Source of the DNA: Ardenticatenaceae bacterium | Lineage (GTDB): Bacteria > Chloroflexota > Anaerolineae > Promineifilales > Promineifilaceae | NCBI GenBank assembly: GCA_020634235.1 | Contig: JACKCB010000004.1 | Coordinates: 124,001-188,000 of the forward strand | Reading direction: 5' to 3' | Length of the DNA stretch: 64,000 bases | Shown here: positions 35,042 through 43,018 of the stretch, piece by piece | How the letters are laid out: every line of letters begins with the position of its first letter | Numbering within the stretch: position 1 is the stretch's first letter | Position numbers and translations under genes: made by a program | Notes under the pieces: generated by a model | Seen by the model: only the letters and a program-made list of their open reading frames with translations | The model's database searches: none | What the model was told of the DNA's origin: nothing

Positions 35042-35506
35042 TTAAGCTGACTGAATCACCGCATAGTAAGTGTCATAGGCAATCCAGGCTAATTCCAGAT
35101 CGCCATGTGTCACAACCTGTGGCGCAGTGGGGAAAGCAGGATCGTTCAGGTAAAAATGGTCTTCGTCGTACCCAACCACCACGACCGCGTGCCAGGTTTC
35201 AAGCGCCCAATAAGGCAAATCACCTGTCCACACAAACAAGATGACCGGCTGCCCTTCATCCAGCGCATGAAACACGTCAGCCAATACCCCCTGACGATAG
35301 GTGACCTGAATGCGATCAATCAGCTCTTCCAGTTGGCGGATGTTACGGTGAGGTGTTCCCCAGGGCTTGATATTCAACGCCGCAAGCAGCATATCATAAT
35401 CCGCAGCCGCACCGGCTGCTGCCAATACCATCCAGGCGCAGGCTGCCAGGCAGTCAGATTCAAGACGCTGCGGCTGGTGGGGAACTGTCAAGAAGCGCCT
35501 GGGCAT
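35042..35506 (-). CDS. C39-like papain-fold cysteine peptidase
   Basis: A 154-residue protein opening FLTVPHQPQRLESDCLAACA, where the Cys of DCLAACA is the likely nucleophile. The His is in TWHAVVVVGYDEDHFYLNDP, with the following Asn-Asp as the third residue. This is the single-domain C39-type fold found free-standing as well as in bacteriocin ABC exporters. No signal peptide or ABC transporter is present. Its N-terminus overlaps the preceding gene by 47 bases, and the two lie as a pair between direct repeats, so they may form a mobile two-gene cassette in which the partner is substrate or regulator. Confidence 0.78.
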   Translation of the reverse strand: MPRRFLTVPHQPQRLESDCLAACAWMVLAAAGAAADYDMLLAALNIKPWGTPHRNIRQLEELIDRIQVTYRQGVLADVFHALDEGQPVILFVWTGDLPYWALETWHAVVVVGYDEDHFYLNDPAFPTAPQVVTHGDLELAWIAYDTYYAVIQSA

Positions 35507-35813
35507 GAGTTTCTACTTGGCTGATGAAATTGGGGGAAACAAGCATTTGGCCGGTGCGGGCATCAATATCCAGATGCGCTACCTGGCCTAAAAGTCCGCG
35601 ACGTGGCGAGGAGAGCAGGATTGGGACGCGCCAGATAATCCGCCCCTGGGCGAGCAGAAGGGTAGGATCGCCGCCGCCCATTAAATGGCTGACATGGCTG
35701 CCCACGTAACCGCTGGCCTGCTGCCGGGCGGTGTAGGCGGTTATATTGACAATCGGTTCGCCAGGAGCGGCAATAACATATTCGTTCTGATTTGGAGCAG
35801 TCTCGATATCCAT
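35460..35813 (-). CDS. Hypothetical protein paired with the C39-like peptidase
   Basis: A 117-residue protein I cannot place in a family. It begins MDIETAPNQNEYVIAAPGEP, and the C-terminal half has LLGQVAHLDIDARTGQMLVS followed by PNFISQVETHAQALL. There is no signal peptide or membrane helix. The ATG at 35813 is used because the upstream frame runs into repeat DNA. It overlaps the peptidase gene by 47 bases, suggesting linked function. Confidence 0.6.
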   Translation of the reverse strand: MDIETAPNQNEYVIAAPGEPIVNITAYTARQQASGYVGSHVSHLMGGGDPTLLLAQGRIIWRVPILLSSPRRGLLGQVAHLDIDARTGQMLVSPNFISQVETHAQALLDSSPPAAAS

Positions 35814-36126
35814 TGCATCTGATCCCGCATGACGTGAAATGATGCCCCGCATTATAGCACGGTGGGATGGTGTTGTCCTACATGCGCCAACTTTATTGGA
35901 ACGGCCGTTCCTCCACTCCGCACTCCGCATTCTGCACTCCGCAATCGCAAACGGCCGTTCCCCATCCCCCATCCCCCTATCCCCCAATCCGCATTCCCAA
36001 ATCCGAGATCGGCAATTTGAGCGTGTCAATATGCGCCCTTAATGGAACTCCCGCAATTTGTGTGAAAGAGACCACTGAACGGCCGTTTTGGGCATAATGG
36101 AAACATTCCCATTGAGGAGGTTTCCT
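35814..36126. other. Repeat-rich intergenic region
   Basis: No gene is seen. It holds copy 2 of the family C direct repeat (35949-36032), short CACTCCGCA repeats just before it, and palindromes of ACGGCCGT type at about 35899, 35949 and 36078. Confidence 0.65.
35949..36032. repeat. Direct repeat, family C copy 2
   Basis: Matches 34943-35033: AAACGGCCGTTCCCC, a C-rich tract, then the 47 identical bases at 35986-36032. It defines the right side of a ~1.1-kb segment carrying the C39-like pair. Confidence 0.85.
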
Positions 36127-36252
36127 ATGTTGTATATTGCCGACGAAGTGTTTGTCTGTGGCACGGCAGCTGAGGTAGTGGGCGTGCGCGAGATTGATTT
36201 TCGCAAGATTGACCCCGGCCGGGTGCTTTCACCTTTCCCCAAAATTGAGTAG
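36127..36252 (+). pseudogene. ilvE: Branched-chain aminotransferase (IlvE) C-terminal remnant
   Basis: A 41-codon frame reads MLYIADEVFVCGTAAEVVGV then REIDFRKI before diverging to DPGRVLSPFPKIE and a stop. The first 28 residues match the conserved C-terminal core of class IV aminotransferases (ADEVFxCGTAAEV), which normally sits near residue 240-270 of a ~305-residue enzyme. The upstream enzyme is absent, so this is a fragment left by deletion or transfer. GAGGAGG stands 5-6 bases before the ATG, so a short peptide could still be made. It lies 9 bases before the response regulator gene. Confidence 0.75.
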
Positions 36253-36261
36253 AATGCCCCC

Positions 36262-36960
36262 ATGGCAAAGCACATCCTGGTCGTAGACGATGACAAACTG
36301 CTGCGGCGCAGCCTGAGCCTGCAATTGGCCCAGGCCGGCTACCGGGCCAGCACAGCCGCCGCCGCCGAAGATGCCCTGGCCCTTGTCCAGCGCGATCCGC
36401 CAGACCTGATTCTGCTGGACGTCGGCCTGCCGGGCATGGACGGGCTGGAAGCGCTGCGCCAATTACAGCAAACCACCGACATCCCCGTCATCTTCGTCAC
36501 CGCCCGCCGCCGCGAACTAGATACAATCTTGGGGCTGGAGCTGGGCGCCGACGACTACATCACCAAACCCTTCAACCCCGACGTGCTGCTAGCCCACGTG
36601 AAGGCCGTCCTGCGCCGGACCGACCGCCTGGCCACACCCGCCGGTTCAGACCCCCCCACCCTGGTGGTCGGTGACCTGGTGATTAACCCGGCCGGGCACA
36701 CCCTCACCGTCGCCGGCCAGCCAGTAACCCTCACCGCCCGCGAATTCGCCCTGCTGCACACCCTGGCCCTGGAACCCGGCCGGGTCCTCTCCGTCGACGA
36801 GATCATCAGCCGCGTCTGGGGCGCTGAATTCGCCGGCGAGCCGCAAGGCGTCTACGTACACATCCGCTGGCTGCGCGAGAAAATCGAGGCGGATCCACAA
36901 AACCCCAGCCGCATCGTCAACGTGCGCGGCGTAGGCTACAAGCTCGTCCCCCAGGGCTAA
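36262..36960 (+). CDS. OmpR/PhoB-family response regulator
   Basis: A 232-residue DNA-binding regulator. The receiver has the acidic residues in LVVDDDK, phosphoacceptor D53 in LILLDVGLPGMDG, the Thr in VTARRRE and Lys in DDYITKPFNP. The winged-helix output domain carries LTAREFALLHTLALEPGRVL, GVYVHIRWLREKIE and IVNVRGVGYKLV. The partner kinase starts 9 bases downstream. The target genes are unknown. Confidence 0.94.
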   Translation: MAKHILVVDDDKLLRRSLSLQLAQAGYRASTAAAAEDALALVQRDPPDLILLDVGLPGMDGLEALRQLQQTTDIPVIFVTARRRELDTILGLELGADDYITKPFNPDVLLAHVKAVLRRTDRLATPAGSDPPTLVVGDLVINPAGHTLTVAGQPVTLTAREFALLHTLALEPGRVLSVDEIISRVWGAEFAGEPQGVYVHIRWLREKIEADPQNPSRIVNVRGVGYKLVPQG

Positions 36961-36969
36961 GCAAACCTC

Positions 36970-38394
36970 ATGCGAACCCTGCGCAGCCGCTTCATCCTCA
37001 GCCACATCCTCCCCCTGCTGCTGGTCACCCCGCTCATGGGGCTGGCCCTCATCTACATCTTGGAAACCCAGGTACTGCTCAGCGACCTGTCGCAGCGGCT
37101 CACCGAGCGCGCCCAGCAAATTGCCGCAACCCTGAACCAGCAGCCCGACATCTGGACCGACCCGCAGGCCGCCCAGGCCTTCGTGGTGGGGGTCAGCATC
37201 CAGTTTAGCGGCGGCAGCCTCACCCTGCTCACGCCCCGCGGTGACCTGCTGGCCACCAACGACCCGGCCGTGATCCAGGGCAGCGAACTCCCCCTGGCAC
37301 CGGGCGACGTGGAAACAGCCGCCGGTGGCCAGCAGAGCATTGAGATTTACTACGGCTGGCTCGAGTCCCAGGCGGTGGTGCTGCTGCCGGTGACCGGTGG
37401 AAACGAACAGTTGCTGGGCATTGTGGCCGTGAGCCAGACCGTAAAAACGGCGGCCGACCAGTTTGCCCGGCTGCGCAGGCTGGTGGTAGCGGCGCTGCTG
37501 CTGCAGTTGCTCCTCAGCAGCCTCATCGGCCTCGTGCTGGCCTGGCGGCTAGAGAAACCCATTGGCCGGGCGGCCGGCGCAGTTATTGACATTGCCGCCG
37601 GGCAGGCCGTTGCCCCGGTGCCCGAAACAGGCCCCGCCGAACTCCGCCGCCTGGCCACAGCGGTAAACACGCTGGCCGAGCGGCTGCGCCTGCTAGAAGA
37701 GACGCGCCGCCGCCTGCTGGCCAACGTGGTGCATGAGTTGGGGCGGCCGTTGGGGGCCATCCAGGCGGCGATTCATGTGCTGCGGCAGGGGGCAGGCGAT
37801 GATCCGGAGATTCGCGAGGAGCTGCTGGCCGGGGTAGAGGCAGAGATTACGCGCCTGCACCCGCTGCTGGATGATTTGGCGCAGTTGCATGGCCAGGTGT
37901 TGGGCACGCTGGCACTGGCCCCCCGGCCGGTGGCCATAAGCGACTGGCTGCCGCCGCTGCTGCTGCCCTGGCGCGCGGCCGCGCTGGAAAAAGGACTGCA
38001 ATGGCAGGCAGAGATTCCGCCCAATTTGCCCACACTGGCCCTGGACCCGGACCGCATGGCCCAGGTGGTGGGTAACTTGTTGAGCAACGGGATTAAGTAC
38101 ACCCCGGCCGGGGGGCAGCTCATCGTGGCGGCCGGCGTCCAGGGGCAGGAATTGTGGCTGCGCGTTGAGGACACCGGGCCGGGCATTGACCCGGCCGAGC
38201 AGGCCGCGGTGTTTGACCCCTTCTACCGCAGCCAGAAGCTGCGCCGCTTTCCGCAAGGGCTGGGGCTGGGGCTAACCATCACCCGTGACCTGGTGCAGGC
38301 CCATGGTGGCCGGCTGACCCTGGCCAGCGAACCCGGCCGGGGGAGCACCTTCACCGTCTGGCTGCCAATCATGCGCCCCCTCCCCGCCGGCTAG
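36970..38394 (+). CDS. Membrane sensor histidine kinase
   Basis: A 474-residue kinase paired with the preceding regulator. It has an N-terminal membrane helix (LPLLLVTPLMGLALIYILE), an extracellular sensor of about 130 residues, a second helix (LVVAALLLQLLLSSLIGLVL) and a HAMP-like linker. The HisKA box VVHELGRPLGAIQAA has phosphoacceptor H255. The HATPase has the N box LLSNGIKYTPAG and the G boxes DTGPGI and GLGLGL. The H box is HELGRP rather than the usual HELRTP. Its stop overlaps the convergent glycosidase gene in the palindrome CTAG. Confidence 0.93.
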   Translation: MRTLRSRFILSHILPLLLVTPLMGLALIYILETQVLLSDLSQRLTERAQQIAATLNQQPDIWTDPQAAQAFVVGVSIQFSGGSLTLLTPRGDLLATNDPAVIQGSELPLAPGDVETAAGGQQSIEIYYGWLESQAVVLLPVTGGNEQLLGIVAVSQTVKTAADQFARLRRLVVAALLLQLLLSSLIGLVLAWRLEKPIGRAAGAVIDIAAGQAVAPVPETGPAELRRLATAVNTLAERLRLLEETRRRLLANVVHELGRPLGAIQAAIHVLRQGAGDDPEIREELLAGVEAEITRLHPLLDDLAQLHGQVLGTLALAPRPVAISDWLPPLLLPWRAAALEKGLQWQAEIPPNLPTLALDPDRMAQVVGNLLSNGIKYTPAGGQLIVAAGVQGQELWLRVEDTGPGIDPAEQAAVFDPFYRSQKLRRFPQGLGLGLTITRDLVQAHGGRLTLASEPGRGSTFTVWLPIMRPLPAG

Positions 38395-39647
38395 GGCTTC
38401 AGCACCACGTAGAAGAAATCCCGGCCGGAAGTGCGCAAATAACGGTCCACATTCGTCTCCATCCCCTCCGGGAAAAGCGGCTCGGCCATCAGCTCCGCCC
38501 CGGCCGGGCGCACCGCCGCAAAATGCACCCAGGTCTCATTGATATCCAGCAGCATCCCATTGTACGCCCCCACGGCCTGCATGGCCGTGGCCAGGGTAGG
38601 CATACTCATGCTGGGGCCGGCAAAGAAATACAAAACCTGCTCATCCTGGCTCAATCCCAGGCCAGAGCGCCAGGTGACGATGTTGCCGTTGATGTTGCCG
38701 CCCCAGGTAACAATCGACCCATTCTCCACCCGCGGATTGGTCTCGCCATTGTGGACGACCATGCGCGCATTTTGCCGCCAGGCCAGGTAATCCCCGGCCG
38801 GGTCCACATCCGTTCCCCACTCGCCCAGTTGCACCCGGCCGCTCTCGTCGATGGCCAGCGTGGCATAGCCCGGCTTGGCCGGCAGGGCAATCACCCCATT
38901 CTGCATCGCGCCATATTCGCCGTGCGTGGCCAGGAAACCGCCATTAAAGGTGGCCAGCAGTTGGCCGGGCTGCTTGTCCCCGGCCGGGATCACCCCCGTC
39001 CCACGTGGCCCATCAGCCAGCGCCGGCTCGTGCAGCCCCAGCACAAAGCGCAAATCCGTTTGCGCCAGGTCAAAGGCCACCACCGCCACCAGGGCATACG
39101 GCCGTTCCGGGTCTGGCTGCAAGAAGGTGCGCCGGGCCACCACCTGCCCGGCCGGGCCAGACAGATACGGCTCCCACACCCCTTCACCAGGCAGCGGGCC
39201 AAAGGGCGGCACCGGCGGCAGAAGCCACCCGGCCGGGGTGGCGGTGGGCAGGGGCGTGGGCAGCGGCGTTTGGGTGGGGCGGGGCGTGGCCGGCAGATTA
39301 TCCTCCCCGGCCGGGGCCGCCGCCGGCCGCGTGGGGGTGGGCGCAGGGGTCGTGGGGCTGGGTGTGGGCGAGGCGGCCGGCAGCATGGTAGGCTCGGCCG
39401 TCGGGGCCGCCGCCGAGACCTCCCAGGGCGCAGCCGGCTCCGCCAGCCCCAACCCATACTGCCACTGACGCACCCGGTCTTGCAGGGTAAAAACCGCCGT
39501 CTCTAACTGCGCCACCCCCTCATTGCCAATAACCTGGCGCAGCGGCGTGGCCGCCTGCGCCGCCAGGTCCGGCCGGGTACCCACCACCCAGCCGGCCAAC
39601 AGGGCCAACACCCCCCCCGCCAACAAAAACCAAAGCGCTCTACGCAT
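38391..39647 (-). CDS. Phosphodiester glycosidase (NAGPA/DUF2233) family membrane protein
   Basis: A 418-residue protein with an N-terminal membrane helix (RALWFLLAGGVLALLAGWVV), an Ala/Pro/Thr-rich linker to about residue 170, and an extracellular NAGPA-type domain: LLATFNGGFLATHGEYGAMQ, RMVVHNGETNP, YFFAGPSMSMPTLATAMQAV and GMLLDINETWVHFA. The family hydrolyses sugar phosphodiesters and occurs in cell-wall and exopolysaccharide metabolism. The start at 39647 is chosen because the signal/anchor begins there; the upstream extension has no support. It is convergent with the sensor kinase gene (4-base overlap). Confidence 0.87.
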   Translation of the reverse strand: MRRALWFLLAGGVLALLAGWVVGTRPDLAAQAATPLRQVIGNEGVAQLETAVFTLQDRVRQWQYGLGLAEPAAPWEVSAAAPTAEPTMLPAASPTPSPTTPAPTPTRPAAAPAGEDNLPATPRPTQTPLPTPLPTATPAGWLLPPVPPFGPLPGEGVWEPYLSGPAGQVVARRTFLQPDPERPYALVAVVAFDLAQTDLRFVLGLHEPALADGPRGTGVIPAGDKQPGQLLATFNGGFLATHGEYGAMQNGVIALPAKPGYATLAIDESGRVQLGEWGTDVDPAGDYLAWRQNARMVVHNGETNPRVENGSIVTWGGNINGNIVTWRSGLGLSQDEQVLYFFAGPSMSMPTLATAMQAVGAYNGMLLDINETWVHFAAVRPAGAELMAEPLFPEGMETNVDRYLRTSGRDFFYVVLKP

Positions 39648-39958
39648 TACCAGACATGACCTGTTACCTGAGATTGCACCAGAAAGCCCCGGTCTCGCCA
39701 TTGGCAAGCCTGGGGCCAACCCGCATACCACTCCATGATAACATGCCCGGCACATTGGCGGTAATTCCCGGCCGGGCAGTTGGGCCAATCTTCATCTACC
39801 GCAGCGACGAAGCCTCTTGAGGGCTGAGCCTGTCGAAGCCCGGCTGCCTGCCACAGGCTCAGGCAGCAGCACAATAGTTACCATCTACCGTAATCTTGCT
39901 GCGGCGCACGGCTTCCCTCAGATTAGACCAATCTCCGCCCCCAATCTCCAGACAGGGC
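39648..39958. other. Intergenic region with CTGAGCCTGTCGAA repeats
   Basis: No gene is seen. It contains GGGCTGAGCCTGTCGAAGCC (39821-39840) and an adjacent hairpin GCTGCCTG / CAGGCAGC. The CTGAG(C/T)YTGTCGAA unit also occurs twice inside the family B element at 40841-41012, and is a repeat type found in many bacterial genomes. Confidence 0.55.
39821..39867. repeat. CTGAGCCTGTCGAA-type repeat with adjacent hairpin
   Basis: GGGCTGAGCCTGTCGAAGCC is followed by GCTGCCTG ... CAGGCAGC. A related inverted pair lies at 40899-40940. Confidence 0.55.
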
Positions 39959-40771
39959 CTACGTCACCAACACCGAGCGGTCGGCCTGCGTAACCACCTG
40001 GTGCGCCAGGTCATCCAGCAGCAGACGTGTCCAGCCCTGGCCGCGGTGCGCCCCCAGCACCAGCAAGTCATACTCATTGGCCGCCTCGGCCAGAATCTCA
40101 TCCACCACCAGCCCATGCCGGATGCAGGCCGCCACCCGCTGGTTCACCTGCTGCAAGGCGGCCACATCCCGCGCCAACAGCTCCCCCTCCGGCGTATGCT
40201 CGGCCATCAGCGCCGGTGCATCGGCACGCAGTTCCCAACCGGGCACCCCCGGCCGGGCCACAATCTGCGACATCACGTGCAGCACCGTCACCTGCGTGGC
40301 CGCGGCCAGCAGCGGCGCAAACTCGGCCAGCATGTGCGGCAGCCAGGCCGCGTTCTGCCCCCCCTCACACAACAGCAGCCGCGACAACGTGCCCTGCCAG
40401 TTACGGGCCACCAGCAGCGGGCAAGGCAGCCGCTCCAACAGCCGCTCCGTGGTTGGGCCTAGCAAACGGCGCAGCAAACTATGCTCCGGCCGGTCACCCA
40501 CCACCAGCAAATCATAATCGCCCGACGCTGCTTCCTGCCAAATCTCCCCGGCCGGGTGCCCCACCCGAATGCGCGTCGCCGCACCGGCCAACGCCGGCGC
40601 CACCACCAGCGTCGCCCGCGTCAAAATAGCATCCGCCTGCGCCCGTTCCCGTTCATGCCGCACCACCGTCAGGCAGGTCAATGACCCCGGCGCCATGGCT
40701 GCAATATACGCCCCAAGGCGCACCGCCACATCAGAATGGGGCGCACCGCCCGTTGCTACCAAGACACGCAT
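39959..40771 (-). CDS. Tandem universal stress protein (two Usp domains)
   Basis: A 270-residue protein with two Usp folds in a row. The first (residues 1-125) starts MRVLVATGGAPHSDVAVRLG and ends YDLLVVGDRPEHSLLRRLLG, TERLLERLPCPLLVARN. The second (~130-270) ends YDLLVLGAHRGQGWTRLLLD, LAHQVVTQADRSVLVT. The G-x2-G-type ATP loop is degenerate in both. Usp proteins are cytoplasmic stress-tolerance factors. It is monocistronic, upstream of repeat DNA. Confidence 0.88.
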   Translation of the reverse strand: MRVLVATGGAPHSDVAVRLGAYIAAMAPGSLTCLTVVRHERERAQADAILTRATLVVAPALAGAATRIRVGHPAGEIWQEAASGDYDLLVVGDRPEHSLLRRLLGPTTERLLERLPCPLLVARNWQGTLSRLLLCEGGQNAAWLPHMLAEFAPLLAAATQVTVLHVMSQIVARPGVPGWELRADAPALMAEHTPEGELLARDVAALQQVNQRVAACIRHGLVVDEILAEAANEYDLLVLGAHRGQGWTRLLLDDLAHQVVTQADRSVLVT

Positions 40772-40840
40772 GAAGCCTCCTCAATGACCACACTTAACCT
40801 ATGACGCCAGAAATTCCCAAGTAAGCATTCAGTCCACTGG

Positions 40841-41012
40841 AGACCTGACAGATTATTAAGCCAATTCTGTATCTTCTCAACATTTCGGGGAAAACGAGGC
40901 CTGAGCTTGTCGAAGGCCGTTGGTTTCGACAGGCTCAACCAACTCCGCCGCGCTTTATTGAGAAGATACCCAGTTCTTGACTTATACCTCTGGTAACAAA
41001 TCTGGCAGGTCT
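40841..41012. repeat. Intergenic repeat, family B copy 2, with nested elements
   Basis: Outer arms AGACCTGACAGATT (40841-40854) and AATCTGGCAGGTCT (40999-41012) differ at one position. Inside lie arms TATCTTCTCAA / TTGAGAAGATA (40870-40880, 40958-40968), and inside those the pair CCTGAGCTTGTCGAAGG and TTTCGACAGGCTCA. The right 43 bases, read in reverse, align with 49615-49657. It looks like one repeat inserted in another. Confidence 0.75.
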
Positions 41013-41058
41013 GAACGGTCACGTTCCCAAACCCCAACACACCAGGAATCTCCAGCAG

Positions 41059-42213
41059 CTAAAGCAACATCAACAACAAGGGCACCACCAAAATCGCCAC
41101 CATAAAAATGGCCAGGCTGCGATTACTGCTCGTCACCCAACTCACCAGGCGCAGCATACTCCGCTCATAACGGTGGAAGAAAAACAGCAGGATAAACACC
41201 GACACCAGCGTAATGCTCAGCATCTCGGCCAGAACAATGGTAAACGCTGGCGGATTCTTCAGCAACACCGCCGCCAGCAGCGTATCGATGAAGGTCGTGA
41301 TATTAGCCCCCATGATGTAGGGAATCACATTTTCGCGCCGCACAAACCCCCGCTGGCTCAGCGGCACCAGAATGCTGAGCGAAACGCTGACCGACATGGA
41401 AACCAGGGTAATAGACGCCCCCAACAAAAACATCACCCACGGACGATACACCAGGCGCGACATGCGCCCCATCTGGCTCTCTTTCAGCGCCATCTGCGGC
41501 AGGCAGCGGTCAAACAGGCTAAAGCTGACCATGATGATGGCCAGTCCCACCAAAAACAGCGCCCAGCGCGGCAAAAATGCCAGGAAAAAAGCCGCGATGG
41601 GGTCAAAGATCAGGTCGGTGGCCGAGTTGAGCAGCAGGCCGCTTTGCAGTTGCGCCCCATCTATCACGCCGCTGGTCAGCAGGGCCACGCCCACCACCAG
41701 CCCCGCCAGATACGTGCTGCCCGTAACCAGCAGCGACAGCAGGCCCATGCTCAGGCTGTTGGCCCGGTCGCGCCCCCGGACCACGTAGATGAAACCCAGG
41801 AAGAGCACAATGAAGCTGGCCCCCAGGCGGCTGCCGGTGATCATCGTGAAGGCACTCAGCTTGTCGATCACGCCGGCATCAAAGAAGGCCAGTGCGGCGG
41901 CAGCTACCGGCGACCCGCTCATGATGACGTAGGCAAAAAGCCAGCCAAACCCCAGGCTGTTGGCCGGATTGGTCACAGCAAAGCGGTCGCGCACCAGCGG
42001 TCCCATATCGCGCGCCCCCTCCTTCATCAGGGTAATGGCGGTGATGAACAGGAAGAGGCTCACCATGAACAGCCCGATTTTGGCCCAGGCCACCCGCTGC
42101 CACCAGGCACGAGCGCGATGATCTTCGGCGATGTCCTGGCTCTCTTCTGGCAGGCCGGCCGGCAAGAGCGTCGCGGGGGTCTCCGGCCGGGGCATGTCAC
42201 TCGTGTCAACCAT
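41059..42213 (-). CDS. Na+/phosphate cotransporter-like membrane protein (NptA/PNaS family)
   Basis: A 384-residue multi-pass protein with about nine helices. The two inverted family repeats are visible: YVIMSGSPVAAAALAFFDAG in the first, and VIPYIMGANITTFIDTLLAA in the second, corresponding to the GANIGTT region of Na/Pi cotransporters. It may import phosphate or another anion with Na+. The ATG at 42213 is preceded by GAGGAG; the upstream frame extension is rejected. It is downstream of a kinase-regulator pair on the same strand. A four-fold direct repeat resembling a response-regulator operator lies in front (42295-42334), so control by that regulator is inferred. Confidence 0.82.
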   Translation of the reverse strand: MVDTSDMPRPETPATLLPAGLPEESQDIAEDHRARAWWQRVAWAKIGLFMVSLFLFITAITLMKEGARDMGPLVRDRFAVTNPANSLGFGWLFAYVIMSGSPVAAAALAFFDAGVIDKLSAFTMITGSRLGASFIVLFLGFIYVVRGRDRANSLSMGLLSLLVTGSTYLAGLVVGVALLTSGVIDGAQLQSGLLLNSATDLIFDPIAAFFLAFLPRWALFLVGLAIIMVSFSLFDRCLPQMALKESQMGRMSRLVYRPWVMFLLGASITLVSMSVSVSLSILVPLSQRGFVRRENVIPYIMGANITTFIDTLLAAVLLKNPPAFTIVLAEMLSITLVSVFILLFFFHRYERSMLRLVSWVTSSNRSLAIFMVAILVVPLLLMLL

Positions 42214-42294
42214 CCCATCTCTCCTCAACTCTTGGTCACCGCGACGGTCTCCCGCTGCGGCCAAACGCATTAAGCGAGTAGACTACAGGATGGT

Positions 42295-42334
42295 GGTAAC
42301 AAAGCCGGTTATGCGCCGGTAACAAAACGGTAAC
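42295..42334 (-). promoter_or_regulatory. Pho-box-like direct-repeat operator (GTTACC spaced 11 bp)
   Basis: On the minus strand GTTACC, GTTACC, ATAACC and GTTACC occur with starts at 0, 11, 22 and 34. Direct hexamers with ~11-bp spacing are the typical site of OmpR/PhoB-family regulators. The array sits between the regulator gene (stop 42341) and the transporter start (42213), so it could activate the transporter gene. TAGTCT about 14 bases downstream could be the -10. Confidence 0.6.
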
Positions 42335-42340
42335 AGACCG

Positions 42341-43018
42341 TCAGGCCGGGTCAGACAACATATAGCCCACACCGGGAACAGTTTCGATGGGGCGGTGCTG
42401 CGCCGGGTCCGGCGCCAGCTTGGTTCGCAGGCGGTAGACAAGCTGCTTGAGCATGGTCCGGTCGCCCCCGTCGGCCCCCCACACGGTGCCGATGAGCGTT
42501 TCCGCCGGCAGCACCCGGCCGGGGTGCAGCATCAACGCCGCCAGCAGCCGGCTCTCCAGCGGGGTCAGGCGGATAGGCGGTTCCCCCGGCCGGGACACCT
42601 CATTCCGCGAGCGGTCCAGGCTAAGCGAGGCGGCTTCCAGCACCCCGGCCGGGGTCCCACCCATTGCCCGGCGCAGCACCGCCCGCACCCGGGCCACCAA
42701 CTGCGTCGGGCTAAACGGCTTCACAATATAATCATCCGCCCCCAGCTCCAGCCCCATCACCACCGTCTCATCATCCCCGCGCACACTCAGCATAATGATC
42801 GGCAGCTCACTTTGCGCCCGGATCCGGCGGCAGACCACCAGGCCGTCCAGCTTCGGCAGGTTCAGGTCCAACACCACCAGGTCCGGCTGCGCCTGCTCCC
42901 AGGCGGCCAGGGCCGCCAACCCATCATAGGCCGTCACAATCTCAAACCCGGCCCGGCGCAGCGTAAAAGCCAGCACATCCGACAACGCCAGGTCATCTTC
43001 CACAATCAAGATTTTCAT
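42341..43018 (-). CDS. OmpR/PhoB-family response regulator
   Basis: A 225-residue regulator. The receiver has acidic residues in LIVEDDLAL, D51 in LVVLDLNLPKLDG, Ser/Thr in IMLSVRGDDE and Lys in DDYIVKPFSP. The winged helix has LTPLESRLLAALMLHPGRVL, TMLKQLVYRLRTKL and IETVPGVGYML. Its ATG overlaps the stop of the upstream kinase gene by 4 bases (ATGA). Likely targets include the Na/Pi-cotransporter-like gene next downstream, because of the direct-repeat operator. Confidence 0.94.
   Translation of the reverse strand: MKILIVEDDLALSDVLAFTLRRAGFEIVTAYDGLAALAAWEQAQPDLVVLDLNLPKLDGLVVCRRIRAQSELPIIMLSVRGDDETVVMGLELGADDYIVKPFSPTQLVARVRAVLRRAMGGTPAGVLEAASLSLDRSRNEVSRPGEPPIRLTPLESRLLAALMLHPGRVLPAETLIGTVWGADGGDRTMLKQLVYRLRTKLAPDPAQHRPIETVPGVGYMLSDPA

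Noticed and set aside
39821..40940. CTGAGCCTGTCGAA repeats as a novel element
   Set aside because: This unit is a repeat type seen in many unrelated bacterial genomes, so it was annotated but not ranked as new on its own.
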